This document shows positions 11,242 through 24,091 of a DNA stretch of 64,000 bases, piece after piece. The DNA is from Ipomoea triloba (taxonomy: Eukaryota > Streptophyta > Magnoliopsida > Solanales > Convolvulaceae). The DNA is taken from NCBI RefSeq assembly GCF_003576645.1, contig NC_044917.1, forward strand, positions 20,661,523-20,725,522. The letters are read 5' to 3'. Below the pieces are notes generated by a model. The model did no database searches and had not been told where the DNA came from. It was given only the letters and a program-made list of their open reading frames with translations. Position 1 is the first letter of the stretch, and the number at the start of each line of letters is the position of its first letter. The position numbers and the translations under genes are program-made.

Positions 11242-12186
11242 TGTTAGTGTTTTAAGTCTAAACATCACTAATGTAATTGGATGAATTATTATGGCAAGTT
11301 AGTTTCATTTTAGTTTAGAGTCTGTCAGAGTTTAGAGTGAAGACCTGATTGATTAGGCTATGCTAGAGCATCTAGAAAGTATCCGTTAGACTTCACCGAC
11401 TTATCTCCTCTGATCTGGCATAATGGAATTATGCAAAGAGGTGTGTTAACAAGAAAGTCCCTATCATCTAGACACCTCAAAGGGTATAACGATAATCAAC
11501 TACAAGGATATTCAGAGTTAAGGATTACCGTGTCTACCTAAATCAGAGTTCTATTTAAGAAGGAAGATGGTTCTAGAATTGTAAGCAAGCTAAGAGTTCT
11601 GACTTGAAAGATAACCATCTCTCCCTAAGCACTAAAAGATATACTCTGATTACTTGGTATTCTCAAGATACAGGTTTTGGAGATTTAAGTTGAAGAACTT
11701 AAGAAGACAATCTCTGATGCTTAAATTGTGGACGTGAAGACCATGCAACTGTGGTGCAGTGTAGAGTGAGTCAGCGAGACGGATTGCGACAGATCGGCTC
11801 TCCAAGAAGGGGACTTTTCTGGACTTCTGACGCACTATCTCCATTCTCGGCAATATGCTATAGCCTTAGTCAGTTGGGTACTTACCTTGTGAAGGGTCAC
11901 TTGGGCGAGATTGTATCATCTCTTACCTTCTGTACTTTTCGTGTTTGGAGATAGTGGATTGGACACACTGATGGTCGTCCCCCAGATGTAGATACAAGTT
12001 GTATAGAACTGGTAACTATATATCTGAGTCAGTTTATTTTTTGTCTTTAAATTCTGCACTTAAATACCTATACTATTGCATGATCTGAGTGATATGTGTT
12101 CTAGGGTTTATGAATGATAATCTTCGTATAGGTTAGGTAGAAATTGAATCAGTCAATTATAGAATATTAGGATAAGCAAAATTTCA
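11242..12186 (+). mobile_element. Solo LTR, 945 bp, probably copia
   Basis: It begins TGTTAGTGTTTTAAGTC and ends AAATTTCA. Flanks are CCATA (11237-11241) and CCATC (12187-12191), a 5-bp target duplication with one change. Removing the block rejoins the MULE transposase at the Gly-Arg-Asp-Gly / Asn-Asn-Gln junction. CTATTTAAG near 11551 is a possible TATA region. The TGTTAG...TTTCA ends and length suit a Ty1/copia LTR; orientation is inferred. Confidence 0.75.
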
Positions 12187-12612
12187 CCATCCCTACCAAC
12201 AGCTGTGAGGGTTTCACCCTTCAATTTGCCCTTCAAGAAGCATCTATCAAGTCCAATAAATTTCCTACACCCTACTAAGAATCCCTTCTTCATTGCATTA
12301 AAGCATACATAAATCCCCTCAAACACCAAGGGTGAAGCAGGACAAGTTCTTGTAGTTTTTATCTTCACAGTAGAACTTGGATTTAAATTTAGACACTCTT
12401 GAGCATAATCTCTAAGCCTCTTGAACTGACTCTCGTACCATATATCCAACTTCTTAAAAATCCCCATTCTTGTCCTTCTACACATACTCACTGTGACATT
12501 GATGGAGAACTCATCTTTAATGACCCTACTCAACTCTAAATAACTAATAGTAGGATTTTCCCTCACATTTTCTTCAAACTTCCATTCTAACCACTTCTGA
12601 CTAACAATCCCT

Positions 12613-13794
12613 GTAATATATTACACTTTGGGTCATCAAAATCTAATTACAAGAATATTCCTATCGTATGCAAATAGGAGGTCTTCCATGTCATTTTCTA
12701 TTTCACTATCTTCTTCATGATTGGCAGTGAAAGCTATGAAATTTGTGTTTGAATTGTCTTTCTCGTTTTCTAAGTTATAACTATAGGTTTTGATTTTCCT
12801 TCTTAGGTAGATTGGGCATTTAGATTGAATGTGCCCATGTCCCTTGCATTCCCTCTAGGTTGGCGGAAGATTTTTTTTTGTGGTGTCAATTTTTTTTTTT
12901 TTTGTTTATTTGTTTAGTTGTGTTGTTATCTTCATTGTTTGAAGATTGCCCATTTTTTTTCCTGAATTTGTTGAACTTCTTGATAATGCGGTTGTATTTT
13001 TTTTTTTTTTTTGTCAATAGGGCTATTGATTCTTCTATGTTCTCGATTTCATTTTCTGAATCTATTTCATGTTTTACCTTGAAAGATATCCATTTGGTAT
13101 TGGTTTTCTTGTGTGAAAACATCTCTAGTTTATATGCTTGGAGATTTCCAATCAGATCACTTAATTTGTAAATGTTTAAATATATGATCTCTTGGATGGC
13201 TAAGACTTTCATCATGAACCTTTTGGGTAATGGCCAGAGTACCTTTTTTACTAATTTAGCCTCAGGAATAGGTTTTCCTAGATTATACACGGCTCTAGAG
13301 ATGTCCATAAATTTTGCAATGAATTGAGTGATGCTTTATTCTTCTTCCATCTTCAAATTTTCGAATTGTGTTTGTGACATTTGTAATTTTGTTTGTTTTA
13401 TTAGGGGATTCGATCCCTTCATGATGATTGCATATGACTTCCCAAATTGTATTGGCTATGTCTATTGTAGAAATTAGTTTGAAAGTTTCATTGCTTACCG
13501 CACCATAGATGGCATTCATGGCTTTAGAGTTATAACCAGCTTGCTGGATTTCTTCTTTTGTCTAGTACTCTTTTTCTTTTACATCTCTCTTTTCATTTGT
13601 TGGTGGACTCCATCCTTTTATTACAGCTAGCCAAACTCTTTCTCCTTGAGATTGTATGTATATTCTCATTCTTGCTTTCCAATATGAATAATTTTCACTA
13701 TTTAGGGCAAGGAGTCTACTGTTTGATAATCTTTCTTTGAGAAAATTCATCACGTTTCTACTAGTAACTTAAGCAGCCTAGCTCTGATACCAAT
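12613..13794 (-). pseudogene. Ty1/copia gag fragment with primer-binding site
   Basis: Read on the minus strand, 13753-13562 gives an N-terminal copia gag (LNSENYSYWKARMRIYIQ). 13519-13295 and 13308-12886 continue it (IANTIWEVICNHHEG, LPKRFMMKVLAIQE), and a knuckle-like CKGHGHIQSKC-type reading ends near 12800. This is a UBN2-type gag. Frameshifts and stops break it, and protease, integrase and RT are missing: the fragment meets the MULE pseudogene at 12612. The gag is preceded (13794-13781) by ATTGGTATCAGAGC, matching initiator Met-tRNA, which fixes the orientation. Confidence 0.8.
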
Positions 13795-14186
13795 TGAAAA
13801 TTTGATGATCGTGTGATGTTAAAATAGTTGTAACATAGAGGCTTGTAATGCAGTTTAGGAAATCCCTAATCTGCGGGGCAATTCTCGTATTAGGATAAAA
13901 ACCTAATTTACTATGAGCACATTTTAAAGTACAAAGGTTGGAGACACTTTACGCAATAAACTCAATCCTCCTATCTTTCTATTGTAACCTACCTTTCATA
14001 CTACTTCTAAGTGAACTTAGAAAAATAGAACAATATAAGAATCTTCTTATACTTTTTTCTCAATACACAAAGTTCCCAAGATAGTATATTAGGAATTATG
14101 TGGGTACTTTGCGTACTTGTGATATTGAGGAAGGGATTCTTTTATAATCTTTTTTGATATGATGTCCTAATCCTTTATAGCTAAAA
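13795..14186 (-). repeat. Partial copia 5' LTR
   Basis: On the minus strand the LTR ends in TTTTCA right before the primer-binding site. GATTATAAAAG (about 14146) is its likely TATA box. Its outer TG end is not recognisable: a Helitron end begins at 14187, so the LTR is probably truncated by that insertion. Confidence 0.6.
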
Positions 14187-14216
14187 CTAGTGTTTTACCC
14201 GTGCTATGCACGGAAA
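14187..14216 (-). mobile_element. Helitron 3' end
   Basis: The minus strand reads CCGTGCATAGCACGG (hairpin), then GTAAAACA, then CTAG, followed by T. This is the diagnostic Helitron 3' terminus. The body must extend to higher coordinates, but I found no TC 5' end in the AT-rich sequence there, so only the end is annotated. Confidence 0.65.
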
Positions 14217-15280
14217 AATTTTTGTTATTATGAATTTAAATAAAAAAATTTAAAAATATAAATATATTAAAATGTACAATATAATAATATAGTTGAATTT
14301 TCATATATTTTGTCAAGTATGTATTATCATAGCATACAAAATTTTGTATGATTAATATAATCTCTAATCATGTACATATTTATATAAATTTATAGAGAAA
14401 AATTACATAATTAAATTGAATTATTCCTAATCTTATTTCATATATACTATAATTCTAACAATATGAATAATAACTAAAAACATTATACTTAGAAAGTAAA
14501 AAAATGTAAATTTTAAATTTTGTATATATGATTTTAAACTCTAATGAAACCCATTTTCTTGTATGATTGTATAATACAGTGTATATACAAATAATATTTA
14601 TTAATATGTATATATGCAAATTCTATAATATAATTTATGTAATTATAATTTATATTGATATATTATAATTAAATTTAGAAATTAAAAATAAAATTTTAAT
14701 TTTGTATGATTAATATAATGCATAAGTATATGTATGTATGTATTTTTTAAAATATAAATATTTATGAATACACATTTTTTTAATTTAATAATTTTATTTT
14801 TAATTATATTTTATATTTTATTAATTATAATTAAGAAAATTACATTTACAAATTAAAAGAATTTAATTTTTTAACTTTATATGGATTAATGTAGTGCCTA
14901 ACTATATTTCATATTTAGACAAATTTTAAATATTTTTGAATTTTTAATTAATAGTATGAGTCTAGACATATTTTAAAATAATTTTTTTAATAAGTAACCA
15001 TTGTAGTAATTAACGTGTATAATTATGCCAGTAATCACAATTCTATAAAAAATGTGAATATATTTTCATATTGTACAAAATACTATAAATATAATATATG
15101 TCTACATAAATGGATAAAAAGAGAAATTGATAAATTTTTTTATTATATAAATACTGATAAATATTATACAATTTTTTTTCCTTGCATGAAAAAACATTCT
15201 TATTTAAAAATTTTACATTGATATCTGAGTTTTGTTTCAAATTCTGTTTTGATGATATTTTAAACTTTGAGTAACACTTG

Positions 15281-15441
15281 TGTGAGACTGTCTCACGGGT
15301 CTCAATTCGTAAGACGGTTTAGATCTTTGATTAATGGATCAAATATTTAATTAATGGATCGGATCTTTGACCTCGTTAATTAAAGATCCGACCCATCTCA
15401 CAGATTCAGGCTATGAGACGATCACATACAAGTTTTTACCC
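15281..15441. mobile_element. MITE with GTGAGAC-type ends
   Basis: The left end reads TTGTGTGAGACTGTCTCACG. The reverse complement of the right end reads TTGTATGTGATCGTCTCATA. The inside has further inverted pairs (GGATCGGATCTTTGA / TTAAAGATCCGACCC). It resembles the MITE nested at 61199-61648. Confidence 0.65.
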
Positions 15442-16246
15442 TAAACTTTTGTTTGTTATCATAAATAGTAATAGATGTCTGTAAACCATTTAGTTTTGTT
15501 TCTAAATATTTTCCAATCCATAAATGTAGTGCAATCAAAACATCTCTAGATCATCATTTAAATAGTAGGCCCACAATAGACTTTATGGTTCAATATTTGT
15601 AGATCTATGATGTGTTTTTAACTAATTTATTGAAAGCTTATTTCTTTTAGTTCTATTATCTCTTATTCTTCTTCATTTTAAATTGATAGATCTCGAGATG
15701 ATACATCATTATTAAATATGTGAATTTCAATTAATTTAATAACATTATATTTAAATGTGGGACATTTACCCTATAACATTATATTTTTTTTCAAACTCCG
15801 CAAATGTAAGTTAGTTCAATTAGTTCATTTTTATGTTAGTTTTTATTCAGTTATGTTATTAACGTAAATTATTTTTTTTTGGGCTCAAAATATTTAAATA
15901 ATAACTATTATTTTAGATTTGTAAATTTTTATAAATTATGGTATTTTATAAAATTTGTGTACATCATTTGTATTACAAAACGATGCAATAATACTTATAT
16001 TTTTTATTAGTAGAATGCTAATATCATAATAATGATACATTTTAGTTTTCACATTTTTAAACTTTGAAAACCAACATCATTTAAGTAGGAAAATTTTATA
16101 TATAGTAGTAATAATATTGTAGTTATTTTTAAAAGTTAGATGAAGTAAACAAATTGACATGCAACAATTTTTTTTGGGTGAACTTTGACATGCAACAATG
16201 ATTCAATATGTACATATGTATTATAGTTATTATTTTCTCTTTTTAG

Positions 16247-16348
<102 letters not shown>

Positions 16349-16958
16349 GAATCAAATTAAATTATTTTAATTATAACAATTTTAATTAACGAATCAAATT
16401 AAATTATTTTAATTATAACAATTTTAATTAAAATTCAAAAAATAAAACAATTGAAATTAAAAATATCTATAATACAAAACATTAAATTATATAGAAGATT
16501 TCAATTTTATCTTAGTAGAATAATATGGTAATTTAATGGTAATAGAATTTATAAAAAAGAAAAATATATATTCTATTATTCTAAAAAAATATATATATAT
16601 TCTATTAACATAAAATAAAATTCTATTGAGCACTGGTCCGGCTGAAGGCACAGGGGAGGGGCAGCGTGAGGCGCTGATTTTTGGGGTTACTTAAAAATTT
16701 TGGGTTGACTTAAAAAGAAGATCCACATAAGCTAATTACATGTGCCATGTCATCATAGTAACCTGGTAACTTGTAAAAAATGCTAGATAAAAAACAAATT
16801 AATGGTTTGTGTATCGAAATAGACGTTATGAAAGTTCAAGGTGCGGCATGAATAATCCAATATAGTTCATGGTGCGGAATGACACTTTAGCCAAAATAAT
16901 AACTAAAATACATATATACATATTGAATCATCTTTAATGACTCTAAAAAGAATAGAGA

Positions 16959-16961
<3 letters not shown>

Positions 16962-16996
<35 letters not shown>
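16962..16996. repeat. (TA)n microsatellite
   Basis: About 35 bp of pure TA repeats. Confidence 0.95.
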
Positions 16997-16997
<1 letters not shown>

Positions 16998-17118
16998 CAA
17001 TATAATTATGGAAAATAGAATTACAAATAACAATGAGATTTATTTTTGTTTTATTTTGCACCAAAGCTTATTTTTATGCGCATGAAAAGTTTGAAAAAGA
17101 ATTATTTCAATTGTCGTA

Positions 17119-17463
17119 GGTAATTAGGTTGATTTAATATAATTTTATGTTAATTTAATACATTAAAATAAAAATATCAATATAGGTGTTATTTAAATTT
17201 TTTTTAATCAGAACTTTTTAATGATATATATTTTATATATTCATTTTATTTATATATAAAAAAAAGATGAACTTAAGTTGAAAAAGAATATATTGAGTAT
17301 TATTTTAATGTACCTTAAAAGTAGACCATGATTCATGTAATAATAAATATTTATGTAATCATCACTATAAATTAAATTAACATATATAACATTTTTGTTA
17401 TTATTTAATTAGGTAAAAAATAACAGAAGTATTTTCTTAAGATGGACATAAAAATGACACTTT

Positions 17464-17537
<74 letters not shown>

Positions 17538-17825
17538 ATATTATGTAAGTCTATGTTAATTTTAATTGTATATTGTAATAGTATTGTAAAAAATCAATCT
17601 ACACCGTTATTTTAAAAATGAACCAATATTATATTGAAAATGTGAATATAATATAGTGATTTAATATAATTTTATGTTAATTTAATACATTAAAATAAAA
17701 ATATCAATATAGGTGTTATTTAAAAGTTTTTAATTAGAACTTTCTAATGATATATTTTTTATATATTAATTTTGTTTGTATATACAAAAACTGAACTTAA
17801 GTTGAAAAAGAATATAGGAAGTATT
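17119..17825. repeat. Diverged direct duplication, second copy split by the LINE
   Basis: The block starting GATTTAATATAATTTTATG (about 17132) and running through CTTAAAAGTAGACCATGATT to about 17460 recurs from about 17658. The second copy is cut at 17825 by the LINE and resumes at 23903 to about 24065 (CCTTAAAAGTAGACCATGATTC again). Between the copies lies a (TG)n tract. Confidence 0.8.
17467..17532. repeat. (TG)n microsatellite
   Basis: About 32 uninterrupted TG units followed by TATA. Confidence 0.95.
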
Positions 17826-17976
17826 TTTTTTTTTAAATCGTAAAGGAGGGGGGGACCCCTGGGGAGTGACACTTAGTCAGATTCCACCACTCTTCTCACG
17901 CTTGTAACACGTGCCAAATCATCAAAATAGGCTTCCTCGCTCATCGCTAGGCATTCCAGCAAACGTTGGTAGCTCA

Positions 17977-20900
17977 TCACGGTACATAGCTCCTCCCCGA
18001 CGCAAGTCGATCGGCCACCTTATTTTGCTCAGGGTATATCACTTTGAAAGAGATTCTCCAATCCTTAGCGACCCAATCTTTGATCCTGTTGATGTAATCG
18101 CTGACCGGTCCATGACCCGTCGAGCCTTCCCGAATCCATTGAATCAGGTTTCTTGCATCCGACTGAATCTCCATGTCACGAACTCCTCTTTGCCATGCGC
18201 ACTTAAGACCTACCTCAATGGCTTCTGCTTCGGCTCGGGCGGGATCTTTGTAGGAAGTTCCGTGCATAAAACCCTCAATCCACTCGCCTTTGCTGTTCCG
18301 CATAACGCCGCCTATTCCTGCTCTGTTGCTGCTTGCTTTCACGCTTCCGTCAATATTGAGCGTGGCCTGGTGATCAGCAGATGCATCCCACCTTAAACGA
18401 GCAGTCCTGTTTCTTCCCGCCCTGCTAGTATTGCTGCTGTTCCGAGCGAATGCCTGATTGATTTCCTCTTCTGCCTCTCTGATCCAACTGACCTTGCGTT
18501 GAGTATCCAACTTGCGATCGTTAAAAACTCTGTCACACCTCCATCTCCATAGCCACCAGATAATAATGGTAAACCGTCTAGGCCAGTCTTCTCCCTCAAC
18601 CTCGTCTTTCCCATGGATGATGTTGGCGGTAATCCAGTGTCGAAAGTCGAGGTGGCTCCATCTCCTGCTCTGTTCAGTAGAAGTGGAGGCCTTCCAAACC
18701 TCCTTGGCTGCGGTGCAGTTCCTGAGGATGTGGTCAGTAGATTCCCGCATCCCAGGATACCAATCGCAGCTATCATCCGTAGCCAAACCGCGTCTCTTAC
18801 GTTCCACATTTCCCATAATCCGATCATGGGTGGCGGTCCATAAGAAGGTCTTGAACTTGCTAGGAACCTTTAGTTTCCAAATTTGCCTCCATACGCTTTC
18901 CTGCATATTATCCGAGAAATCGTGAATCAAAGCATGGGCAGACGTAATAGAGAACTTACCTGACGCCTCATGGCTCCAATAGGGCTGGTCATCTCCCTCG
19001 CCCTCTTGTAGCGTAATATTGTGGAGATGTGTTCTGATGTGTGCATGTAGTTGCGGTAAACACTCCCACTTCCATCCCCAATCATGCTCCCAATAATCGC
19101 ACACCCGACACTGATTATCGAGTTGTTGCATGGTCAGGAACAGAATTAGATAGGGGTTCTTCTAGAATCCAAGCGTCGTTCGAGAACTGGGTATTTCTCC
19201 CATTCCTAACGTGGTGGCGGACTCCCTTTCGAACAATGGGTAAGGCCGCAACAATACCTCTCCAAGCATTCGAACAGTTCGGTTTTGCCCGTATCACGTC
19301 AATACCCATTTTTCCTTGACCATATTTACTCGTAAAGACTTTGACCCATAGGCTTTCCTTGTTGGTAGCGATTTGCCATCCTAATTTTGCCATGAACGCC
19401 ATGTTCATGTCCTTCGCTGCTCTAATTCCCAGCCCTCCAATATTCTTTGGTTGTGTGACAACTCTCCAACTTACTAGGTGACATTTCCTGGCCTTAGGGA
19501 TTCCTCTCCAGATAAACCTACGGATCCTCCTGTCAATCTCCTCGCATATTCCAGCCGGCATAAGGATCGTCTGCATTCCATAGTACGGGATAGTTTGTAG
19601 CACTGATTGAGCTAGAACTTGTTTACCCGCTAATGTTAAGAATTTTGTCTTCCAGCCATTTAATTTGTCGTCCATTTTATCTAACATCGGGCCAAACAAG
19701 TTATTTGTGACTCTACCATGAAGTGTTGGGACCCCTAAGTACTTGCCCAGATTAGTAGTCATGGGTATACCCGCCATGGCAGCTATTCTTCGAGCTTCCT
19801 CTCCCTCCACATTTTTAGAAAAGAAAATTTGAGACTCGCTCAAACTTACTTTTTGCGCCGATGCCTGGCTAAACCTTTCCAGGCACTTCGAAATAATAGT
19901 TATCTGCTCCTGCGAAGCTTCAGCAAACAAAACAAGATCATCAGTAAAAAAACAAATGAGTAAGAAGGGGCCCATACCTTGAAAGGCGAATGCCTTTCCA
20001 ATTGCCTTGATTCACTTCATTCTTGATGGTGTGACTTAGGCGTTCCATGCAAAGGACGAACAGGTATGGTGAGATAGGGTCACCCTGCCGGACTCCCCTA
20101 GTAGGAATGATCTGGTCAAGATGATTTCCATTCCATAACACTTTCATTCTGGGGGACTCCACACAAGCCATAATGGTTCTTATCCATCCAGTCGACATGC
20201 CAACATCTTTAAGGGTGTCTCGGATGAAATCCTAGTTAAGCCTATCGTAGGCTTTTTCGAGGTCTATTTTGAGAACCATGAATCCTTTCTGACCCTATCT
20301 ATTTCGCATAGATTACATCACTTCTTGGTAAAGCAGAATATTATCTGTGATTTGTCTACCTGGCACAAAACTGCTTTGCTCCTGCCCAATCAGTTTTCTT
20401 AATATGGGTTTTAAGCGGTTCGTCATGGCCTTTGTAATGACTTTATAGATGACGTTACAAAGACTAATCGGGCGGTATTGACTGGGATTAGTGGGGCATC
20501 TATTTTTTGGAATGAGGGAAATCCAGGTATCATTCATACCCTCTTCCATCACTCCTGTCCTTAGGAACATGTCCACTTTTCTGAAAACTGAAGCTCCAAC
20601 CACTTTCCAAGCTTTCTGATAAAACATAGCGTGAAACCCGTCCGGGCCTAGGGCTTTGAGAGGCCCCATATCGAACAGCGCTGATCGGACTTCTTCAATA
20701 GAAAAACTTGCGTTGAATAACACCCATTCGTCCTCACTAAGTGGCGGGAATTTGCCATGGGGAACCTGATTGATGTCCGCGTCCACTTCTTTAGTGAAAA
20801 TACCAGTAAAGTAATCCTGAATTGCAACTTCAATCTGATGGCCGTCAGTCATGGGGTTACCATCAATATCCAAGAAGTTGTGACCCCCTTTCTTAGCCTT

Positions 20901-21990
20901 TTTACTCTTCGTAGCGGCATGGTAGAACTTGGTATTGCGGTCCCCTGAAGCAATCCGTTCCTCTCTCGCTTGTTGGAACCAGAAAATCTCCTTTTGATGA
21001 AGAGTATCCTCTAATTCTTGTTTAAGTTTTCTTTCCAGATAAATAAGCCCGCATGCCTTGTCTGCTCCATTTGTTTCTGAATTCCTTCCAGGCGTCTCAG
21101 TAATCTATTCTTCCTATAGTGAATATTTCCAAACACTGTTTTGTTCCATTCTTTTAACTTTGCTGCCATGGCGCCTTTGTTCTGCCAGACCGATGTTTCC
21201 ACGTCCCAATTTCGGCTAATACACTCGATGAAGGAGTGGTGATTTGTCTAGGCTCCTTGGAACATAAACCTATTAATGCGTTTATGCTCTGTGTTCTCAA
21301 TTTCAACCAAAATAGGACAGTGGTCGGACCCGAAAGCCGGGAGATGAGTGACTGTCGTGACCTTCACAAGGTCCATCCAATCAATCGAACATAACGCACG
21401 ATCTAGCCTGGCGCCTTCGAAAGTCCCCTCTTCCTTACCACGTCTCCACATAAATTTTGACTCGAGAGTCCCAAGTCAATTAAAGCTTCGCTAAATATCC
21501 AATTCTAAAAATCTGCATTTCTGTGGTTCCTCGGATTATACGGGTTCGAACACTCCTCACTGCTAAGAATGGCATTGAAATCTCCTGTGATCAACCAGGG
21601 GTAGTCAACTTGTACCTTGTTTCTGTTCAGCGAACTCCAGAGCCTTCGACGAAGATGAGGAGACGGGCTCCCATACACTACAGAAAAGTTCCAAGTTCTA
21701 CCAGTTGGTTCGCAGACTGACATATGCACAAATTGAGGATGGGAAGTAATAACTTTGATCTGCAGCATGTTAGACCTAAGGACCCATATTCCCCCACTAA
21801 AACCGAGAGCTTCCACTCTTGCCTACTTTTCAAAACCAAGTTTAAAGCATATGGAGTCTGCGTTGATCCCAGACATCTTGGTCTTAACCAAGCAGAAGAT
21901 ATCCGGGTGATGCTTGCTGAGCAACCACTTCGCAGCCCTAAGGAAGTTCTTTGAAGCTGCACCTTGGTAATTCCAACTTATGATCTTCAT
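17977..21990 (-). pseudogene. LINE ORF2: endonuclease, reverse transcriptase, RNase H
   Basis: Start MKIISWNYQGAAS at 21990. Endonuclease motifs follow (DIFCLVKTKM; WLITGDFNAILSS; FGSDHCPILVEI). RT spans about 20870-19500 (GPDGFHAMFYQKAW; LIPKNRCPTNPSQYRPISLC; RGVRQGDPISPYLF; FTDDLVLFAEA as the catalytic box). A zf-RVT region is near 19100-18600 (SIT.AHALIHDF; CDWYPGMRESTDHILRNC) and an RNase H-like domain near 18400-17980 (LNIDGSVKASSNRAGIGGV; IQSDARNLIQW; NKVADRLAS). At least four frameshifts or stops (near 21820, 21480, 20270 and 19960) separate these, so no full protein can be made. Confidence 0.88.
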
Positions 21991-22091
21991 AAAAAAACAA
22001 CAAAGCAGAGGAAAACCGAAACGAGGCAACACACAACCAAAAGAAAACACACAAAGGGAAAACGACACAGAAAACAAGGAAAAAGAGCACC

Positions 22092-23803
22092 TCAGGACTC
22101 AATCTCCATGGCCGCAGCGTCCGAATCCCCAAGAGACACATCTCCTCCCGGCTGCTCCGTCGGCATCATACCCTCTCGCTGGCTGTCGTCAGGTGGGTCT
22201 CCATGATGCTCGTGAAAGCACGTTGTTCCCTCCATGCATTCAGCCCCATTTTCATAGTCTGTTTCAACAACTTGGACTGTTTTGGGTCCGTTTTTGTCAC
22301 CCATGACTAATGTATGCTCTAAGGCGGCTCCAGCTTGATTTCTTTGGGCTTCTTGGGCTTGGTAATTTTTATTTTTCCTGGTGCTTGATTCTCCGATTTC
22401 GGGCTGCCTCTTGTGCATGCCATGGCGGTTATTTCCCATTATCTATTTTTCTGAAACTTGGGTCGTAGGACTTTTTCCTTTTGCTTGGCCCGATGTTTTT
22501 TTCCCTTGAGTACGGTTTTGTATCTCCGGTTGCACTCCCGTTGTTTCCTCCGCCAATTGGTCTTCTTCTATGTTAGTATTGTTCTCAAGGCTCGCATATC
22601 TTGACCCAAGCTGCGCATGAGATTGTTTACCTTTTCCGGCTTCGTGCTGATTTCTCTTTCCATATTCATTCCCTCCATGATTCCCATTCCCCTGGTTTTT
22701 AGCATAATTCCTCTTTGGTTTAGTTGCTACCATCCAAGTTCCATAATCTTCCGTAAGTTCCGACCTTATCACCGCGTTTCCCATAATTGATATAGCATTT
22801 CCATTTGTATCACCCTTTTGACCGTTGCCCTTGCCGGCGACGTTTGCCGAGCGCTGTTCACCGTCCCCCGCCGGCGTTTGACTCGTTTCTTCTTCCCGGT
22901 TCAGATGACATGCTTCAACATTGTGCCATACATTCCACACTTGAAACAAATGAGATGTAATCCTTCGTAGACCACCGGCCGGACTCTGTTCTTTAGCGTG
23001 AATTTAGCAAGCAAAGGCTTGGTAATGTCGACTTCGACACACACTCGCGCAAAACTAGCTCTTGAAACTAAGCTGGTGGCTGTATCAATGTTTATCGGAT
23101 GGCCGACTTTTACCCCAACTCGCATCAGAAAATCATGGTCGTAGTACTCCGCTGGCAGGCATGGAAAACAGATCCAAACTATCATGCTCTCAATTTTGTC
23201 TGTAAAGGGATCGAAATTAGGCCTCCATTCCTTAACTATGAGATATTGATCCAACACCATCCATGGTCCTCCATATTTTGCGAACTCATAGTCATCCACC
23301 GATGCAAACTTAACTAAGTAGTAGCCATTGTCGACAGTTACAAGCTCCATCCTCGCCTTTGGTCTCCATAACGTTGTGAGCCTACTCAAGAGATAACCAT
23401 AGCCCACATTTCTTCCCATCACTTTCACAATTAGTGTCTACTTCCATTTACTTCATAACCGGACCTTCTCTTCCATCGTAAGCCTAATGACCAGACATGT
23501 TGGATCCACATCGTTGTCGGGATCCTTTTCATCTTCATACACCATATCGATGTATTCCTCCAGTGCTTGTTGACTCTGCAGTGATTCGTTAGCCACGATC
23601 TGCTTGAAAAACAGAGCTTCTGTTTGTTTCTCTGGTTCAGTTCGTCTCGTCGGGGCCTCGCTGGCAGTCGAATTGGCCTCGCCCATTGGTGACACCGTTG
23701 ATGTTTTCGTTTTCTTCTTGCTTCGTGCTAATTGGTCATGTTCTTCGTTGTTTGTCGAGAGAGAGTTCTCTGCCATCACACAAGTGTTTTGCTCAATTTT
23801 CAC
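22092..23803 (-). pseudogene. LINE ORF1: DUF4283 and zinc-knuckle protein
   Basis: The frame opens at 23803 (a second Met at 23776, MAENSLSTNNEEH) with a Ser/Thr/Lys-rich N-terminus. A frameshift near 23450 leads into a DUF4283 domain (23428 onward; YYLVKFASVDDYEFAKYGGP, VWICFPCLPAEYY). The zinc knuckle CFKCGMYG / HNVEAC is split by another frameshift near 22920. A long polar tail follows to 22443, and after a stop a further polar frame 22439-22092 probably continues it. The family binds nucleic acid as the RNP component of the LINE. Confidence 0.8.
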
Positions 23804-23902
23804 TATTTTCTATATATGCTTGTACATGTATTTAAGGCTACTGAATTAATCTATTGAAGCACAAAAAATTAATATCATCTCTACTCGAATATAGGAAGTA
23901 TT

Positions 23903-24091
23903 AGTTTAGTGTACCTTAAAAGTAGACCATGATTCATGGTATAATAAATATATTAGGTAATCATTACTATAAATTAAATTAACATATATTGAATTTTTGT
24001 AATTATTTTAAATTTCAAAACAAAAGTATTTTTTCAAGATGGGCGGGAAAACAACACTTATGTTTTAATATATATATATATATATATATTG
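23903..24091. repeat. Remainder of the duplicated AT-rich block, with (TA)n
   Basis: This is the second half of the duplication interrupted by the LINE. It ends GATGGGCGGGAAAACAACAC and a TA tract (24069-24090). A similar phrase, GAGCGGGAAAGCTAGCACTT, closes the related blocks at about 32300 and 35680. Confidence 0.7.

Larger units (their letters stand above)
7950..12612 (-). pseudogene. MuDR-type MULE transposase, split by two LTR insertions
   Basis: Three minus-strand segments read as one transposase. Segment 12612-12187 has IVSQKWLEWKFEENVREN and CFLKGKLKGETLTAVGRDG. Segment 11241-10324 has NNQIYPIVWAVVEIENN, YQQKG across a likely GT/AG intron (about 11102 to 11005), HRNCARHVHTNW and a SWIM finger CSCRLWQLSGIPCRHG. 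Segment 8329-7950 has TYQHEIQPLNGDIFWPK and GRPKKK. The breaks fall inside codons and the reading resumes exactly once the inserts are removed. Stops after VAKKKL and near the C-terminus show decay. The expected Asp before QQKG is Tyr (MSYQQK). No terminal inverted repeats were found. Confidence 0.85.
17826..23886 (-). mobile_element. L1-type LINE, near full length, 6.06 kb
   Basis: A target duplication GAATATAGGAAGTATT flanks the element (17810-17825 and 23887-23902). The 3' end is an A-run (T-run from 17826 on the plus strand). On the minus strand, ORF1 (gag-like) is followed by ORF2 with endonuclease, RT, zf-RVT and RNase H-like parts. The 5' leader of about 100 bp precedes ORF1. Stops and frameshifts in both ORFs make it non-autonomous now. 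The 16-bp duplication is perfect, so it is not very old. Confidence 0.92.

Noticed and set aside
18512..18925. Plus-strand frames over the LINE (also 17911-18396, 21980-22306)
   Set aside because: Antisense shadows of LINE ORF2 and ORF1, which carry the recognisable domains.
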